64,000 nucleotides of DNA from Dorea formicigenerans (GTDB taxonomy: Bacteria; Bacillota; Clostridia; Lachnospirales; Lachnospiraceae). A model generated the notes under the pieces. That model had not been told where the DNA came from and searched no databases. It worked only from the letters and a program-made list of their open reading frames with translations. Each line of letters starts with the position of its first letter. The first letter of the stretch is position 1. Both the position numbers and the translations under genes were made by a program. Positions 35,078 through 44,919 of this stretch are shown one piece after another. The stretch covers positions 372,001 through 436,000 of the forward strand of contig NZ_CP102279.1 of NCBI RefSeq assembly GCF_025150245.1. The letters are read 5' to 3'.

Positions 35078-35148
35078 TGATGGATTGTGGGAGTGCGCAA
35101 CAGGTCGTAATCCACAGGCATCAAAATGTAGAAAAAATGTGTTAAGTC

Positions 35149-35194
35149 GCGCGGCGCAGCGTAAGAAAAAATAAAAAAATACGCGGCGTCGCGC
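35149..35194 (+). promoter_or_regulatory. GC-rich hairpin after the binding-protein gene
   Basis: GCGCGGCGCAGCGTA (35149-35163) pairs with TACGCGGCGTCGCGC (35180-35194) in 13 of 15 positions around an A-rich loop. It is followed by TTTTCTC. It probably acts as a partial terminator or 3' stabiliser making the binding protein more abundant than the ATPase and permeases. Confidence 0.7.
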
Positions 35195-35270
35195 ATTTTC
35201 TCTTAAAAGGAAAACAAACCCGAAAAGAGATAGAAAATAATAAGCAAAAACAGTAAGTAAGAATGAAGAG

Positions 35271-36800
35271 GTGAGTACGCTGGTGAAAGAGAATTCTGTA
35301 TTGGAAATGAAAAATATCTATAAAAGTTTCCCGGGAGTCAAGGCACTGCAGGCAGTAGATTTCACATTGTGTGAGGGAGAGATTCATGCATTGATGGGAG
35401 AGAATGGTGCAGGTAAGTCAACCTTGATCAAGGTTCTGACCGGAGTTTATGAAAAAGACGGTGGAGATATCTTCCTGAAGGAACATGAAGGAGCAGTTGC
35501 AATCCGTTCTCCACAAGACGCACAGAATCTTGGAATCAGTACGGTGTACCAGGAGATTACACTCTGTCCGAACCTTTCCGTGGCAGAGAACATGTACATC
35601 GGACGTGGAAAAGGAATCGGACAGAACTGGAAGAAGATGAATGCGGACGCGGATAAGATTCTGAAATCACTGGATATTCCCGCAAAAGCAACACAGCAGC
35701 TTTCCAGTTGCTCTATCGCGATCCAGCAGATGGTAGCAATTGCCCGTGCGGTCGATATGGACTGTAAAGTACTGATTCTCGATGAGCCGACATCTTCCCT
35801 TGATGAACAGGAAGTAGAAAAATTATTCGGACTCATGAGAGACTTACGTTCCAGAGGTGTTGGAATTATATTCGTAACACATTTCCTGGATCAGGTATAT
35901 GAAGTGTGTGATAAAATCACGGTTCTCCGTGACGGAAAATTAGTAGGTGAATATGAAATCAAGGATCTCCCGAGAGTCAAGCTGGTAGCCAAGATGCTTG
36001 GTAAAGAACTGGACGATGAGGCGGATATTAAAGATGAAAGTCTGGTCTATGAGGCAGATGAGTCCATTCCACCGGTCGTTGAAGTGGAAGGCTTACAGAG
36101 CAATGCCGGAATCAAACCATTTGATTTTAATATAAGAAAAGGAGAAGTCAATGGATTTACCGGACTTCTCGGATCTGGACGAAGCGAGTGCGTGCGTGCA
36201 ATCTTCGGAGCAGATCGTGTGACTGGCGGTACAGTAAAGAAAAGCGGAAAAGTAGTAAAAATCAATAAACCACTTGATGCTATGAAGCAGGGAATCGCAT
36301 ATCTTCCGGAAGACCGTAAGAGAGACGGAATTGTCGGAGATCTGTCAGTCAGAGACAATATCATTCTGGCGGCACAGGTGCTTCGTGGATTCTTCAAACC
36401 ATTTTCAAAAGCACAGGCAAATAAATTTGCAGATGAATATATCAAGCTCCTGGAAATCAAGACCGCTTCCGCAGACACACCGATCAAATCACTATCCGGT
36501 GGTAATCAGCAGAAAGTAATTCTGGCAAGATGGCTTCTGACTCACCCGGAATATCTGATTCTCGATGAGCCAACCAGAGGTATTGATATCGGTACTAAGG
36601 TTGAAATTCAGAAATTAGTACTTAAGCTTGCATCAGAAGGTATGAGTGTAACATTTATTTCTTCTGAGACAGATGAGATGCTTCGTACATGTTCCAGACT
36701 GATTGTCATGAGAGACCGAAAGAAAGTCGGAGAGCTTTCAGGAGAGGAATTGTCACAGAGCAGTATCATGGACACAATTGCCGGAGGTGACAAAGAATAA
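35271..36800 (+). CDS. Sugar ABC transporter ATP-binding protein (AraG/RbsA type)
   Basis: A 509-residue ATPase with two nucleotide-binding domains: first Walker A GENGAGKST near 43, Walker B VLILDEPTSSLDEQE; second half with the degenerate GLLGSGRSE, signature LSGGNQQKV and LILDEPTRGIDIG. Such double ATPases serve pentose/galactose transporters. GTG codons at 35271 and 35283 are both possible starts; the second is slightly better placed relative to AGAGGTGAG. It overlaps the next permease by one base (TAATG). Confidence 0.93.
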   Translation: MSTLVKENSVLEMKNIYKSFPGVKALQAVDFTLCEGEIHALMGENGAGKSTLIKVLTGVYEKDGGDIFLKEHEGAVAIRSPQDAQNLGISTVYQEITLCPNLSVAENMYIGRGKGIGQNWKKMNADADKILKSLDIPAKATQQLSSCSIAIQQMVAIARAVDMDCKVLILDEPTSSLDEQEVEKLFGLMRDLRSRGVGIIFVTHFLDQVYEVCDKITVLRDGKLVGEYEIKDLPRVKLVAKMLGKELDDEADIKDESLVYEADESIPPVVEVEGLQSNAGIKPFDFNIRKGEVNGFTGLLGSGRSECVRAIFGADRVTGGTVKKSGKVVKINKPLDAMKQGIAYLPEDRKRDGIVGDLSVRDNIILAAQVLRGFFKPFSKAQANKFADEYIKLLEIKTASADTPIKSLSGGNQQKVILARWLLTHPEYLILDEPTRGIDIGTKVEIQKLVLKLASEGMSVTFISSETDEMLRTCSRLIVMRDRKKVGELSGEELSQSSIMDTIAGGDKE

Positions 36801-37885
36801 TGCAGAACACTACAACAAAAAAATCAAAAAATATTATGAATATGTTCAGCGGTAAGCAGATTCTGATTCCGATTGCGGCGCTTCTTCTGCTCGCTGTATT
36901 TAACTTAATTGCAGACCCGTCATTTTACAAGATTTCCATGGACGTCAACAGTGCCGGAAACCATGTATTATCCGGATATCTGATTACAATTCTTGACTAT
37001 GGCTCAGAGCTTGCAATTCTTGCAATAGGAATGACCCTTGTAACAGCGGCTTCCGGCGGACAGGATATCAGTGTGGGCGCCGGAATTGCTATTGCGGGTT
37101 CCGTGATCTTACGAGTACTCTGTGGAACAAATTCCAGACCGGACAAACTTCAGGCTCCGATCATTGTAGCATTTTTAGTAGCATGCGTTGTATCCATGTT
37201 ATTCGGTGCATTTAACGGTATCCTTGTTGCAGGCTTCAAGATTCAGCCGATGGTAGCGACCCTGATTCTATACACAGCAGGACGTTCTATCGCAGCATGG
37301 ATTAATAACAATGAACTTCCGGTCGTCAGTGATCCGACATTTGCATACTTTGGAGGATTTATTCCGGGAATCCCGATTCCGACACCATTTTTCATTGCAG
37401 TTGCATGTATGATCGTGATCGCACTGGCCATGAAATTTACAAATCTCAGATTATACACACAGGCGGTTGGAATCAATGAGCATTCTTCCAGATTGAACGG
37501 TCTGAATCCTGCATTTATCAAATTCTTAAGCTTTGTAATCTTAGGACTTTGCGTGGCAGTGGCAGGACTGATCAAGGTCAGCCGTATTTCTTCCATTAAC
37601 TATTCTGTTATTGCGAAGGATATTGAGATGGATGCAATCCTGGCAGTAGCCCTCGGAGGAAACTCCTTAAGCGGTGGTAAATTTAACATGACAGCTTCAA
37701 TTCTCGGAGCATACGTCATTCAGTTTTTGACAACAACACTTTATAAATTCAATGTAAAATCCGATGCAATCTCTGCTTACAAGGCAGTTGTAGTAATCAT
37801 TCTGGTTGTAATCAGTGCACCGGTCGTACGTGAGAAATTTGCTTCATTTACAAAGAAAATGCAGGCAAAGAAGGAGGTAGCTTAG
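36800..37885 (+). CDS. Sugar ABC transporter permease (YtfT-like)
   Basis: A 361-residue RbsC-type permease with about nine membrane helices. Family signature TAASGGQDISVGAGIAIAG lies near residue 75 and the conserved LNGLNPAFIKFLSFVILGL near 235. It overlaps the ATPase stop and is followed by a second permease after one base, so the channel is a heterodimer as in YtfT-YjfF systems. Confidence 0.92.
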   Translation: MQNTTTKKSKNIMNMFSGKQILIPIAALLLLAVFNLIADPSFYKISMDVNSAGNHVLSGYLITILDYGSELAILAIGMTLVTAASGGQDISVGAGIAIAGSVILRVLCGTNSRPDKLQAPIIVAFLVACVVSMLFGAFNGILVAGFKIQPMVATLILYTAGRSIAAWINNNELPVVSDPTFAYFGGFIPGIPIPTPFFIAVACMIVIALAMKFTNLRLYTQAVGINEHSSRLNGLNPAFIKFLSFVILGLCVAVAGLIKVSRISSINYSVIAKDIEMDAILAVALGGNSLSGGKFNMTASILGAYVIQFLTTTLYKFNVKSDAISAYKAVVVIILVVISAPVVREKFASFTKKMQAKKEVA

Positions 37886-37886
37886 T

Positions 37887-38903
37887 ATGAAATCTAAAAA
37901 GAAAAGAAATATTTCGGATACAAATCTACTCCTGACAATTACGATTGTCGTATTCTTTGCCATGTATATCGGCGCAATGATATTTCAGGGCGGTGGATTT
38001 TTAAAGACACAGACATTCTTTAACATTCTAAATGCAAATGCAGCACTTTTAATTACTTCCTGTGGACTGAGTTTAGTTATGATTACAGGCGGAATCGACA
38101 TCTCCGTCGGTGGAGTGGTAGCACTTGTCAGTATGAGCTGTGGTGTATATCTGGATTACATGGGTGGAAATGTAGCCATGTCTATACTGATTGCACTTGG
38201 AATTGGACTTGCATTCGGACTCGTTCAGGGATTCCTGGTTGCTTATCTTGATATCCAGCCATTTATCGTAACACTGGCAGGTATGTTCTTTGCCCGTGGT
38301 ATGACGACTATTGTACATACAGATCCGTTCAACGTACAGAATAAAGCATTCGTTGCATTAAAAGATACCCGTGTTATCGTACCTGGAATGGGTTCCGTAA
38401 ACCGAATCGGTAAATATGTGGATGCTTATGTAGAAATCGGAGTTATTGTGGCACTGCTTATTGTAGTCCTGATGTTCGTAATGCTTCGCTGGTCCAAGCT
38501 TGGCCGGGCATTCTACGCAGTCGGTGGAAACAAACAAAGTGCACTGATGCTTGGTATTAATGTAAAAAGAACACGTTTCCTTGCACAGCTTTTCAGTGGA
38601 GTTCTGGCGGGAATCGCAGGCTATGTATATTTCCTTCACGTAGGATCAGGTTCTGCTTCCCATGCGACAGGAATGGAAATGAACGCAATCGCTTCCTCTA
38701 TCATTGGTGGAACACTTCTGACCGGTGGTGTTGGAAATATTATCGGAACATTTTTCGGAGTACTTTCTTTAAGTACAATCCAGAATATCGTATCTTCCGC
38801 AGGTCTGGATCAGGCATGGTGGACAGGAATTACGATCGCAGCAATGCTTTGTCTGTTCCTTGTAATCCAGAGTATTGTTATGGCTCGTAAGAACAGGGGG
38901 TAA
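37887..38903 (+). CDS. Sugar ABC transporter permease (YjfF-like)
   Basis: A 338-residue RbsC-type permease, partner of the preceding one. SLVMITGGIDISVGGVVAL at about 60-78 and GINVKRTRFLAQLFSGVLAG near 232 are the family landmarks. AAGGAGG is located inside the end of the upstream gene. It ends 6 bp before araA. Confidence 0.92.
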   Translation: MKSKKKRNISDTNLLLTITIVVFFAMYIGAMIFQGGGFLKTQTFFNILNANAALLITSCGLSLVMITGGIDISVGGVVALVSMSCGVYLDYMGGNVAMSILIALGIGLAFGLVQGFLVAYLDIQPFIVTLAGMFFARGMTTIVHTDPFNVQNKAFVALKDTRVIVPGMGSVNRIGKYVDAYVEIGVIVALLIVVLMFVMLRWSKLGRAFYAVGGNKQSALMLGINVKRTRFLAQLFSGVLAGIAGYVYFLHVGSGSASHATGMEMNAIASSIIGGTLLTGGVGNIIGTFFGVLSLSTIQNIVSSAGLDQAWWTGITIAAMLCLFLVIQSIVMARKNRG

Positions 38904-38909
38904 TGACCG

Positions 38910-40409
38910 ATGTTAAAAACGAAAAATTATCAGTTCTGGTTCTGTACCGGCTCTCAGGATTTATATGGAGATGAATGCCTGGCCCATGTGGCAGAACATG
39001 CAAAGAAGATTGTGGAGGCACTCAATGCCTCCGGAAATCTTCCATATGAAGTTGTATGGAAACCGACCTTGATTACAAATGAACTGATTCGCCGGACATT
39101 CAATGAGGCGAATACAGATGAAAATTGTGCAGGAGTCATTACGTGGATGCACACATTTTCACCGGCAAAATCCTGGATACTGGGACTGCAGGAATTCAGA
39201 AAACCACTGCTCCATTTGCATACACAGTTCAACCGGGAGATTCCGTATGACACCATCGACATGGATTTCATGAACGAGAATCAGTCCGCACACGGTGACC
39301 GGGAATTCGGACACATTTTCAGCCGCCTTCATATGAACCGGAAAGTCGTTGTCGGCTACTGGGCAGATGAAGACGTGCAGAAGCAGATCGGTTCCTGGAT
39401 GAGAACTGCAGTCGGAGTTGTCGAAAGCAGTCATATCCGTGTGATGCGTATTGCAGATAATATGAGAAATGTTGCCGTTACCGAAGGTGACAAAGTAGAG
39501 GCGCAGATCAAGTTCGGCTGGGAGGTAGACGCTTATCCGGTCAATGAGGCAGTAGAAGCAGTAAATGCAGTCTCTCAGGCAGATATTGATACATTAGTTG
39601 AAGAATATTATGACAAATATGAAATTCTCTTAGAAGGAAGAGATGAGAAGGAGTTCCGCCGTCATGTAGCCGTTCAGGCAGGAATTGAAATTGGTCTGGA
39701 AAGGTTCCTGGAAGAGAACAACTATCAGGCAATCGTTACACATTTTGGAGACCTTGGCGGATTTAAACAGCTTCCGGGACTTGCAATGCAAAGACTGATG
39801 GAAAAAGGGTACGGTTTCGGAGCGGAAGGAGATTGGAAGACTGCAGCCATGGTCAGACTTATGAAGATTATGACCGGTGGCATGAAGGACGCAAAAGGAA
39901 CTTCCTTTATGGAAGATTACACATACAATCTGGTGCCAGGTAAAGAAGGAATTCTGGAAGCACATATGTTGGAGGTATGCCCGACCATTGCAGACGGCAA
40001 GATCAGTATCAAAGAACAGCCACTGAGCATGGGCGACAGGGAAGATCCGGCAAGACTTGTATTCACGGCGAAAGAAGGACCGGCAATTGCTGCTTCCCTT
40101 ATTGATCTGGGAGACCGTTTCCGTCTTCTGATCAATGAAGTGGAGTGTAAAAAAACAGAAAAGCCGATGCCGAAGCTTCCGGTAGCAACTGCTTTTTGGA
40201 CACCGAAACCGAATCTTAAAATCGGAGCACAGAGCTGGATTCTGGCAGGCGGCGCACATCACACTGCATTTTCTTATGATTTAAGTGCAGAGCAGATGGG
40301 CGACTGGGCAGAAGCAATGGGAATCGAGGCTGTCTACATTGACGCAGACACAACCATCCGTCAGTTGAAAAATGAACTTCGCTGGAATGAGCTTGCTTAT
40401 CGCAGATAA
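38910..40409 (+). CDS. araA: L-arabinose isomerase
   Basis: A 499-residue AraA, of typical length, converting L-arabinose to L-ribulose. Recognisable stretches include [19 protein letters not shown] at the start, [11 protein letters not shown] near 82, [16 protein letters not shown] and a metal-binding [10 protein letters not shown], ending in [14 protein letters not shown]. It needs Mn2+ and is cytoplasmic. AGGGGGTAATG gives the ribosome site. The context with transporter, kinase and araD defines an arabinose operon. Confidence 0.97.
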   Translation: MLKTKNYQFWFCTGSQDLYGDECLAHVAEHAKKIVEALNASGNLPYEVVWKPTLITNELIRRTFNEANTDENCAGVITWMHTFSPAKSWILGLQEFRKPLLHLHTQFNREIPYDTIDMDFMNENQSAHGDREFGHIFSRLHMNRKVVVGYWADEDVQKQIGSWMRTAVGVVESSHIRVMRIADNMRNVAVTEGDKVEAQIKFGWEVDAYPVNEAVEAVNAVSQADIDTLVEEYYDKYEILLEGRDEKEFRRHVAVQAGIEIGLERFLEENNYQAIVTHFGDLGGFKQLPGLAMQRLMEKGYGFGAEGDWKTAAMVRLMKIMTGGMKDAKGTSFMEDYTYNLVPGKEGILEAHMLEVCPTIADGKISIKEQPLSMGDREDPARLVFTAKEGPAIAASLIDLGDRFRLLINEVECKKTEKPMPKLPVATAFWTPKPNLKIGAQSWILAGGAHHTAFSYDLSAEQMGDWAEAMGIEAVYIDADTTIRQLKNELRWNELAYRR

Positions 40410-40435
40410 TTTCGGAAAGAAACGGAGAAAATGAT

Positions 40436-42034
40436 ATGAGTAGTAGAAAAGAATTAATAGAAAAAGGAAAAACAGTCCTTGGTATTGAATTTGGTTCTAC
40501 AAGAATCAAAGCAGTACTCATTGATGAAAATCATCACCCGATTGCTTCTGGAGATCATGAGTGGGAGAATCGTCTGGAAAATGGAATATGGACCTACAGC
40601 CTTGATGATATCTGGCAGGGACTCAGGGACAGTTATCAGAAACTGGCATTTAACGTAGAAGAATCTTATGGAGTGATTTTAAAGAAAATCGGAGCGATTG
40701 GGTTCAGTGCCATGATGCATGGCTATATGGCATTTGATAAAAATGGAGAACTTCTTGTTCCATTCCGCACATGGAGAAATGGAATCACAGGGGAAGCCTC
40801 CGAGGCACTTACAGAAGCTTTTCAGTACAATATTCCTCAGAGATGGAGCATTGCTCATTTGTATCAGGCAATCTTAAATGGAGAAGACCATGTAAAGGAT
40901 ATTGAGTTTTTCACCACACTGGCAGGATATATTCATTGGAAATTGACGGGGCAGAAAGTACTCGGAATCGGAGATGCCTCCGGAATGTTCCCGATCGATC
41001 CGGAAACAAAACAGTATCATGCAGCCATGATCCAGAAGTTTGATCTCTTAGTTGCAGACAAGAATTATCCGTGGAAATTAAAGGATATTCTTCCGAAAAT
41101 ACTGGTTGCCGGGGAAAACGCAGGAATTTTGACACCGGAAGGTGCAAAACTGCTTGATCCAAGCGGTAATCTGGAAGCAGGAATTCCACTTTGTCCGCCG
41201 GAAGGTGACGCGGGAACCGGAATGGCAGCGACAAACAGTGTGGCAAAACGCACTGGAAATGTATCTGCCGGAACGTCAGTATTTGCTATGGTCGTATTGG
41301 AAAAAGAATTAAAGAAAGTCTATCCGGAAATCGACCTTGTTACGACCCCGGACGGAAGTCTGGTCGGTATGGTACATGCCAACAACTGTACTTCAGATTT
41401 AAATGCATGGGTTGGACTCTTCCGCGAATTTGCCGAAAGCTTCGGTATGGAAGTGGATATGAACCAGTTATTTGGAACTTTATATAACAAAGCACTGGAA
41501 GGAGACAAAGACTGTGGCGGACTTCTTTCCTACGGTTATCTGTCAGGAGAGAATATCACAGGCGTGACAGAAGGAAGACCACTCTTTGTCAGATCGCCTG
41601 AGAGCAGATTTAATCTTGCAAACTTTATGCGAACACACCTTTATACATCATTAGGAGCCTTAAAAGTCGGCATGGACATTTTGTTAAAGGAAGAACAGGT
41701 ACAGATTGATAAGATTCTTGGGCACGGCGGGCTATTTAAAACAAAAGGTGTCGGACAGGGAATTCTGGCAGCAGCCATTGACACACCGGTATCTGTTATG
41801 GAGACCGCAGGAGAAGGCGGCCCTTGGGGCATGGCACTTCTGGCATCTTATATGTTGAACAAAGAATCAGATGAGACACTGGCACACTATCTGTCAGAGA
41901 AAGTATTTGCAGGCAATAAAGGAACTTCTATGGATCCAGATCCGGAAGATGTAAAAGGATTCGAGACATTTATCGAGAGATATAAAAAAGGAATTGCCAT
42001 TGAGAAGGCAGCTCTTGAGAATCTTATAGTTTAA
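40436..42034 (+). CDS. FGGY-family carbohydrate kinase, probable ribulokinase
   Basis: A 532-residue sugar kinase of the FGGY family, with ATP-site motif [17 protein letters not shown] at about 15-31, [10 protein letters not shown] near 98, and [19 protein letters not shown] near 275; the adenosine region is [13 protein letters not shown]. Its position between araA and araD indicates phosphorylation of L-ribulose, although its sequence looks closer to the xylulokinase-like branch than to classical AraB. Expressed with araA, 26 bp downstream. Confidence 0.88.
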   Translation: MSSRKELIEKGKTVLGIEFGSTRIKAVLIDENHHPIASGDHEWENRLENGIWTYSLDDIWQGLRDSYQKLAFNVEESYGVILKKIGAIGFSAMMHGYMAFDKNGELLVPFRTWRNGITGEASEALTEAFQYNIPQRWSIAHLYQAILNGEDHVKDIEFFTTLAGYIHWKLTGQKVLGIGDASGMFPIDPETKQYHAAMIQKFDLLVADKNYPWKLKDILPKILVAGENAGILTPEGAKLLDPSGNLEAGIPLCPPEGDAGTGMAATNSVAKRTGNVSAGTSVFAMVVLEKELKKVYPEIDLVTTPDGSLVGMVHANNCTSDLNAWVGLFREFAESFGMEVDMNQLFGTLYNKALEGDKDCGGLLSYGYLSGENITGVTEGRPLFVRSPESRFNLANFMRTHLYTSLGALKVGMDILLKEEQVQIDKILGHGGLFKTKGVGQGILAAAIDTPVSVMETAGEGGPWGMALLASYMLNKESDETLAHYLSEKVFAGNKGTSMDPDPEDVKGFETFIERYKKGIAIEKAALENLIV

Positions 42035-42046
42035 TCGGTGGTAGTG

Positions 42047-42099
42047 CCCTGTACGGCTTTGAAGTATGAAATGAGATAATCAATACGAGCCGTGCAGGG
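42047..42099 (+). promoter_or_regulatory. Hairpin between the kinase gene and araD
   Basis: CCCTGTACGGCT (42047-42058) pairs with AGCCGTGCAGGG (42088-42099), 11 Watson-Crick pairs plus a G-U, around a 29-nt loop. The absence of a T-run suggests RNA processing or stability control within the operon. Confidence 0.65.
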
Positions 42100-42116
42100 G
42101 AAAAGGAGAGACAGCA

Positions 42117-42818
42117 ATGTTAGAAGAATTAAAAAAAGAGGTCTATGAGGCCAATATGCTTCTTCCTCATTACGGACTTGTCACATTTACATGGGGAAAT
42201 GTCAGCGGAATTGACCGGGAAAAAGGACTTTTTGTTATCAAGCCAAGTGGAGTAGATTATGAGAAACTGACACCAGAAGACATGGTCGTGGTAGATCTTA
42301 ATGGTAATAAAATAGAGGGAGATTTAAATCCATCTTCTGATACAGCCACCCACGTTGTTCTTTATAACCGTTTCCCGAAAATCGGTGGTGTAGTACATAC
42401 ACACTCACCGTGGGCTACGAGCTGGGCACAGGCAGGACGGGGAATTCCGTGCTATGGAACGACTCATGCAGATTATCTGTATGGAGAAGTTCCTTGTGTG
42501 AGAAATCTTACAAAAGAAGAAATCGACGAAGCTTATGAAAAAAATACAGGAGTCCTGATTGCTGATGAATTTGCAATCCAAAATCTGGACTATATCGCAA
42601 CACCGGCAGTACTCTGCAAGAATCACGGCCCATTTACATGGGGAAAGGATGCACAAGAAGCTGTACATAACGCAGTGGTACTGGAAGAAGTTGCGAAAAT
42701 GGCAGCCCGTGCAGAACTGATCAATCCACAGATAAAACCAGCGCCACAGGAACTTCAGGATAAGCATTATTACAGAAAACACGGTGCAAATGCTTATTAC
42801 GGTCAGCCAGGGAGATAA
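42117..42818 (+). CDS. araD: L-ribulose-5-phosphate 4-epimerase
   Basis: A 233-residue class II aldolase-fold enzyme that converts L-ribulose 5-phosphate to D-xylulose 5-phosphate, sending arabinose into the pentose phosphate pathway. Zinc ligands are in [15 protein letters not shown] (near 97) and the late histidine in [16 protein letters not shown] at 24-32 is the substrate loop. AAAGGAGAG precedes the ATG. Confidence 0.95.
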   Translation: MLEELKKEVYEANMLLPHYGLVTFTWGNVSGIDREKGLFVIKPSGVDYEKLTPEDMVVVDLNGNKIEGDLNPSSDTATHVVLYNRFPKIGGVVHTHSPWATSWAQAGRGIPCYGTTHADYLYGEVPCVRNLTKEEIDEAYEKNTGVLIADEFAIQNLDYIATPAVLCKNHGPFTWGKDAQEAVHNAVVLEEVAKMAARAELINPQIKPAPQELQDKHYYRKHGANAYYGQPGR

Positions 42819-42877
42819 ATGATCAGAAAATTAATTGGCAGGGAGTGAACCGGCCAGAACTTAAGGAGGAAAAGAAC

Positions 42878-44362
42878 ATGATAAATATTCCTAAAATTAA
42901 AATTGGTATTGTAGCAGTCAGCAGAGATTGCTTCCCGGAGCCATTATCAGTAAATAGAAGAAAAGCGCTGGTAGAGGCTTATAAAGCAAAATACGATGAG
43001 ACAGACATTTACGAATGTCCAGTCTGTATTGTGGAGAGTGAGATTCACATGGTACAGGCGCTGGAAGATATCAAGGCAGCAGGCTGTAATGCACTTTGCG
43101 TTTACCTTGGAAACTTCGGACCGGAGATTTCCGAGACATTGCTCGCAAAACATTTCGATGGACCGAAAATGTTTGTGGCAGCTGCAGAAGAGAGCGCAGT
43201 AGATCTTCTGGACGGACGTGGCGATGCATATTGTGGTATGTTAAATGCAAGCTACAACCTGAAACTTCGCAATATTCATGCATATATTCCAGAGTATCCC
43301 GTTGGAACCGCAGAGGAATGTGCAGATATGATTCACGATTTTCTTCCGGTTGCGAGAGCCGTTGATGCATTAAATAACTTAAAAATCATCAGCTTTGGTC
43401 CAAGACCGCTCAACTTCCTTGCATGTAATGCACCAATCAAACAGCTTTACAATCTCGGAATTGAAATCGAAGAAAACTCAGAGCTGGATTTGTTTGAGGC
43501 ATTTAACAAACACGCCGGAGACGAGAGAATTCCAGAAGTCGTAAAAGATATGGAATCTGAGCTCGGAGCAGGAAATAAAAAGCCGGAGATCCTTACGAAA
43601 CTGGCACAGTATGAGCTGACATTATTAGACTGGATTGAGGAACACAAAGGCTACCGCAAATATGTGACAATCGCCGGAAAATGCTGGCCGGCATTCCAGA
43701 CACAGTTCGGATTCGTACCATGCTATGTAAACAGCCGTCTGGCAGCAAGAGGCATTCCGGTATCCTGTGAAGTAGACATTTACGGTGCACTCAGCGAGTT
43801 CATCGGAACAGTAGTCAGCCAGGACGCAGTCACACTTCTTGATATCAATAATTCTGTGCCGAGAGATATGTACGAAAAAGACATCAAGGACAAATACGAC
43901 TACACCCAGAAAGATACATTTATGGCATTCCACTGTGGAAATACAGCTTCCTGTAAGCTGAGCAGCCACGAGATGAAATACCAGAAGATCATGGCAAGAA
44001 CACTTCCGGAAGAAGTAACACAGGGAACACTGGAAGGTGATCTTGTTCCAGGAGATATCACATTCTTCCGTCTCCAGAGCACCGCAGACAATATCCTCCG
44101 CGGATATATCGCACAGGGCGAGATCCTGCCGGTAGCAACACACTCTTTCGGATCTATCGGAGTATTCGCAATTCCGGAGATGGGACGCTTCTACCGCCAT
44201 GTGCTAATTGAGAAGAACTTCCCACATCACGGCGCAGTAGCATTCGGTCATTACGCAAAAGCACTCTACGAAGTATTCAAATATATTGGAGTACCGGTAG
44301 ACGAGATTGGATACAACCAGCCGAAAGGTGTAAGATACCCGGACGAAAATCCTTGGGGTTAG
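42878..44362 (+). CDS. L-fucose/L-arabinose isomerase-family protein
   Basis: A 494-residue protein with the two-domain FucI/AraA fold: N-terminal Rossmann-like domain (KIGIVAVSRDCFPEP, CVYLGNFGPE) and the C-terminal barrel with FHCGNTASCKLSS and TGDITFFRLQST-like sequence (residues about 350-400). The catalytic Glu/Asp set is plausible in EVDIYGALSEFIG. It is not a second AraA; the substrate could be another aldose/ketose or it may have another role in arabinose use. ATG 42878 is picked for its AAGGAGGA site. It closes the operon. Confidence 0.83.
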   Translation: MINIPKIKIGIVAVSRDCFPEPLSVNRRKALVEAYKAKYDETDIYECPVCIVESEIHMVQALEDIKAAGCNALCVYLGNFGPEISETLLAKHFDGPKMFVAAAEESAVDLLDGRGDAYCGMLNASYNLKLRNIHAYIPEYPVGTAEECADMIHDFLPVARAVDALNNLKIISFGPRPLNFLACNAPIKQLYNLGIEIEENSELDLFEAFNKHAGDERIPEVVKDMESELGAGNKKPEILTKLAQYELTLLDWIEEHKGYRKYVTIAGKCWPAFQTQFGFVPCYVNSRLAARGIPVSCEVDIYGALSEFIGTVVSQDAVTLLDINNSVPRDMYEKDIKDKYDYTQKDTFMAFHCGNTASCKLSSHEMKYQKIMARTLPEEVTQGTLEGDLVPGDITFFRLQSTADNILRGYIAQGEILPVATHSFGSIGVFAIPEMGRFYRHVLIEKNFPHHGAVAFGHYAKALYEVFKYIGVPVDEIGYNQPKGVRYPDENPWG

Positions 44363-44448
44363 AAAATAGAGATGATGGGAGAATGGAAAGGAACTCTTGA
44401 ATTGATATATATTTAATGTTAATATAGATATATCAAAAGAATAAGAAA

Positions 44449-44529
44449 GGTGCTACCGTTGACGGTTCGCCTGATATTAATGGGTTATGAATAACCGCTC
44501 ATGTTTGTAGGACGATGGGCGGTTATTCT
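44449..44529 (+). ncRNA. Small RNA element B (copy of element A)
   Basis: GGTGCTACCGTTGACGG and TTCGCCTGAT open an 81-nt element with hairpin GAATAACCGC/GCGGTTATTC at the end. It matches element A (21166-21246) at the 5' 27 nt and in the terminator outline, but the loop and linker differ. A weak TTGATA (44402) with an AT-rich -10 region precedes it. It follows the pentose operon and doubles as its terminator. On the minus strand, where a toxin transcript would arrive, lies a broken PDDEXK gene and no toxin ORF. Confidence 0.5.
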
Positions 44530-44551
44530 TCTGCTATCATTGTAATATTTT

Positions 44552-44858
44552 TTATACTACCACTTCTATGATTTTTTTATTACCCACTTCGATTTCTTTC
44601 AATCTTGTCTTTTGGTTCTTATTGAAACTGAAACTCAACAAATATCCCTTTTACAAATGATAGTAATCTAAATATTCAGCCAGTTGTTTTTCGCCTCTTT
44701 TGTTGTACTCATCACCTCGCCAGATTTTTAATTCTATTACATACTGTTTTCCTAAATAATCCACGATTATGTCGGTTCGAGTCTGCTCTCGGGGCTGCGC
44801 TTCTGTATAATAATTTCCTGTACCATTGATGATTGTATATCCATTCTTATCTCTTAGT
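44552..44858 (-). pseudogene. Fragment of AAA-ATPase/PD-(D/E)XK (PF08011-type) gene
   Basis: Reading the minus strand from about 44858, GYTIINGTGNYYTEAQPRE, then TDIIVDYLGKQYVIELKIW and EYNKRGEKQLAEYLDYYHL are the C-terminal nuclease-like domain of a large family of AAA-ATPase-like proteins (catalytic D...ELK). A TAA follows YYHL, but the same frame continues with KGYLLSFSFNKNQKT and KEIEVGNKKIIEVVV before the natural stop at 44552. The ATPase part is missing. So this is an N-truncated, stop-containing remnant. Confidence 0.8.
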
Positions 44859-44871
44859 ATACAAAAAAATG

Positions 44872-44907
44872 TTGAACGACAACTGAAACTGTCATTCAAC
44901 ATTTTTT
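44872..44907 (-). terminator. Terminator of the flavodiiron gene
   Basis: AAAAAATGTTGAATGACAG pairs with CTGT/GTCGTTCAACATTTTTT on the minus strand directly after the fprA stop; strong AT/GC stem with T-run on both strands. Confidence 0.8.
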
Positions 44908-44919
44908 AAGGAGTTTTAT

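Noticed and set aside
35149-35194. Possible fourth member of the long-hairpin family because of GGCGCAGC
   Set aside because: The arms are short, and neither the GAGCATAGC nor the apical loop motif is present.
42878-44362. Call as a second araA
   Set aside because: Its conserved stretches are of the FucI-like type and differ from those of the AraA at 38910.
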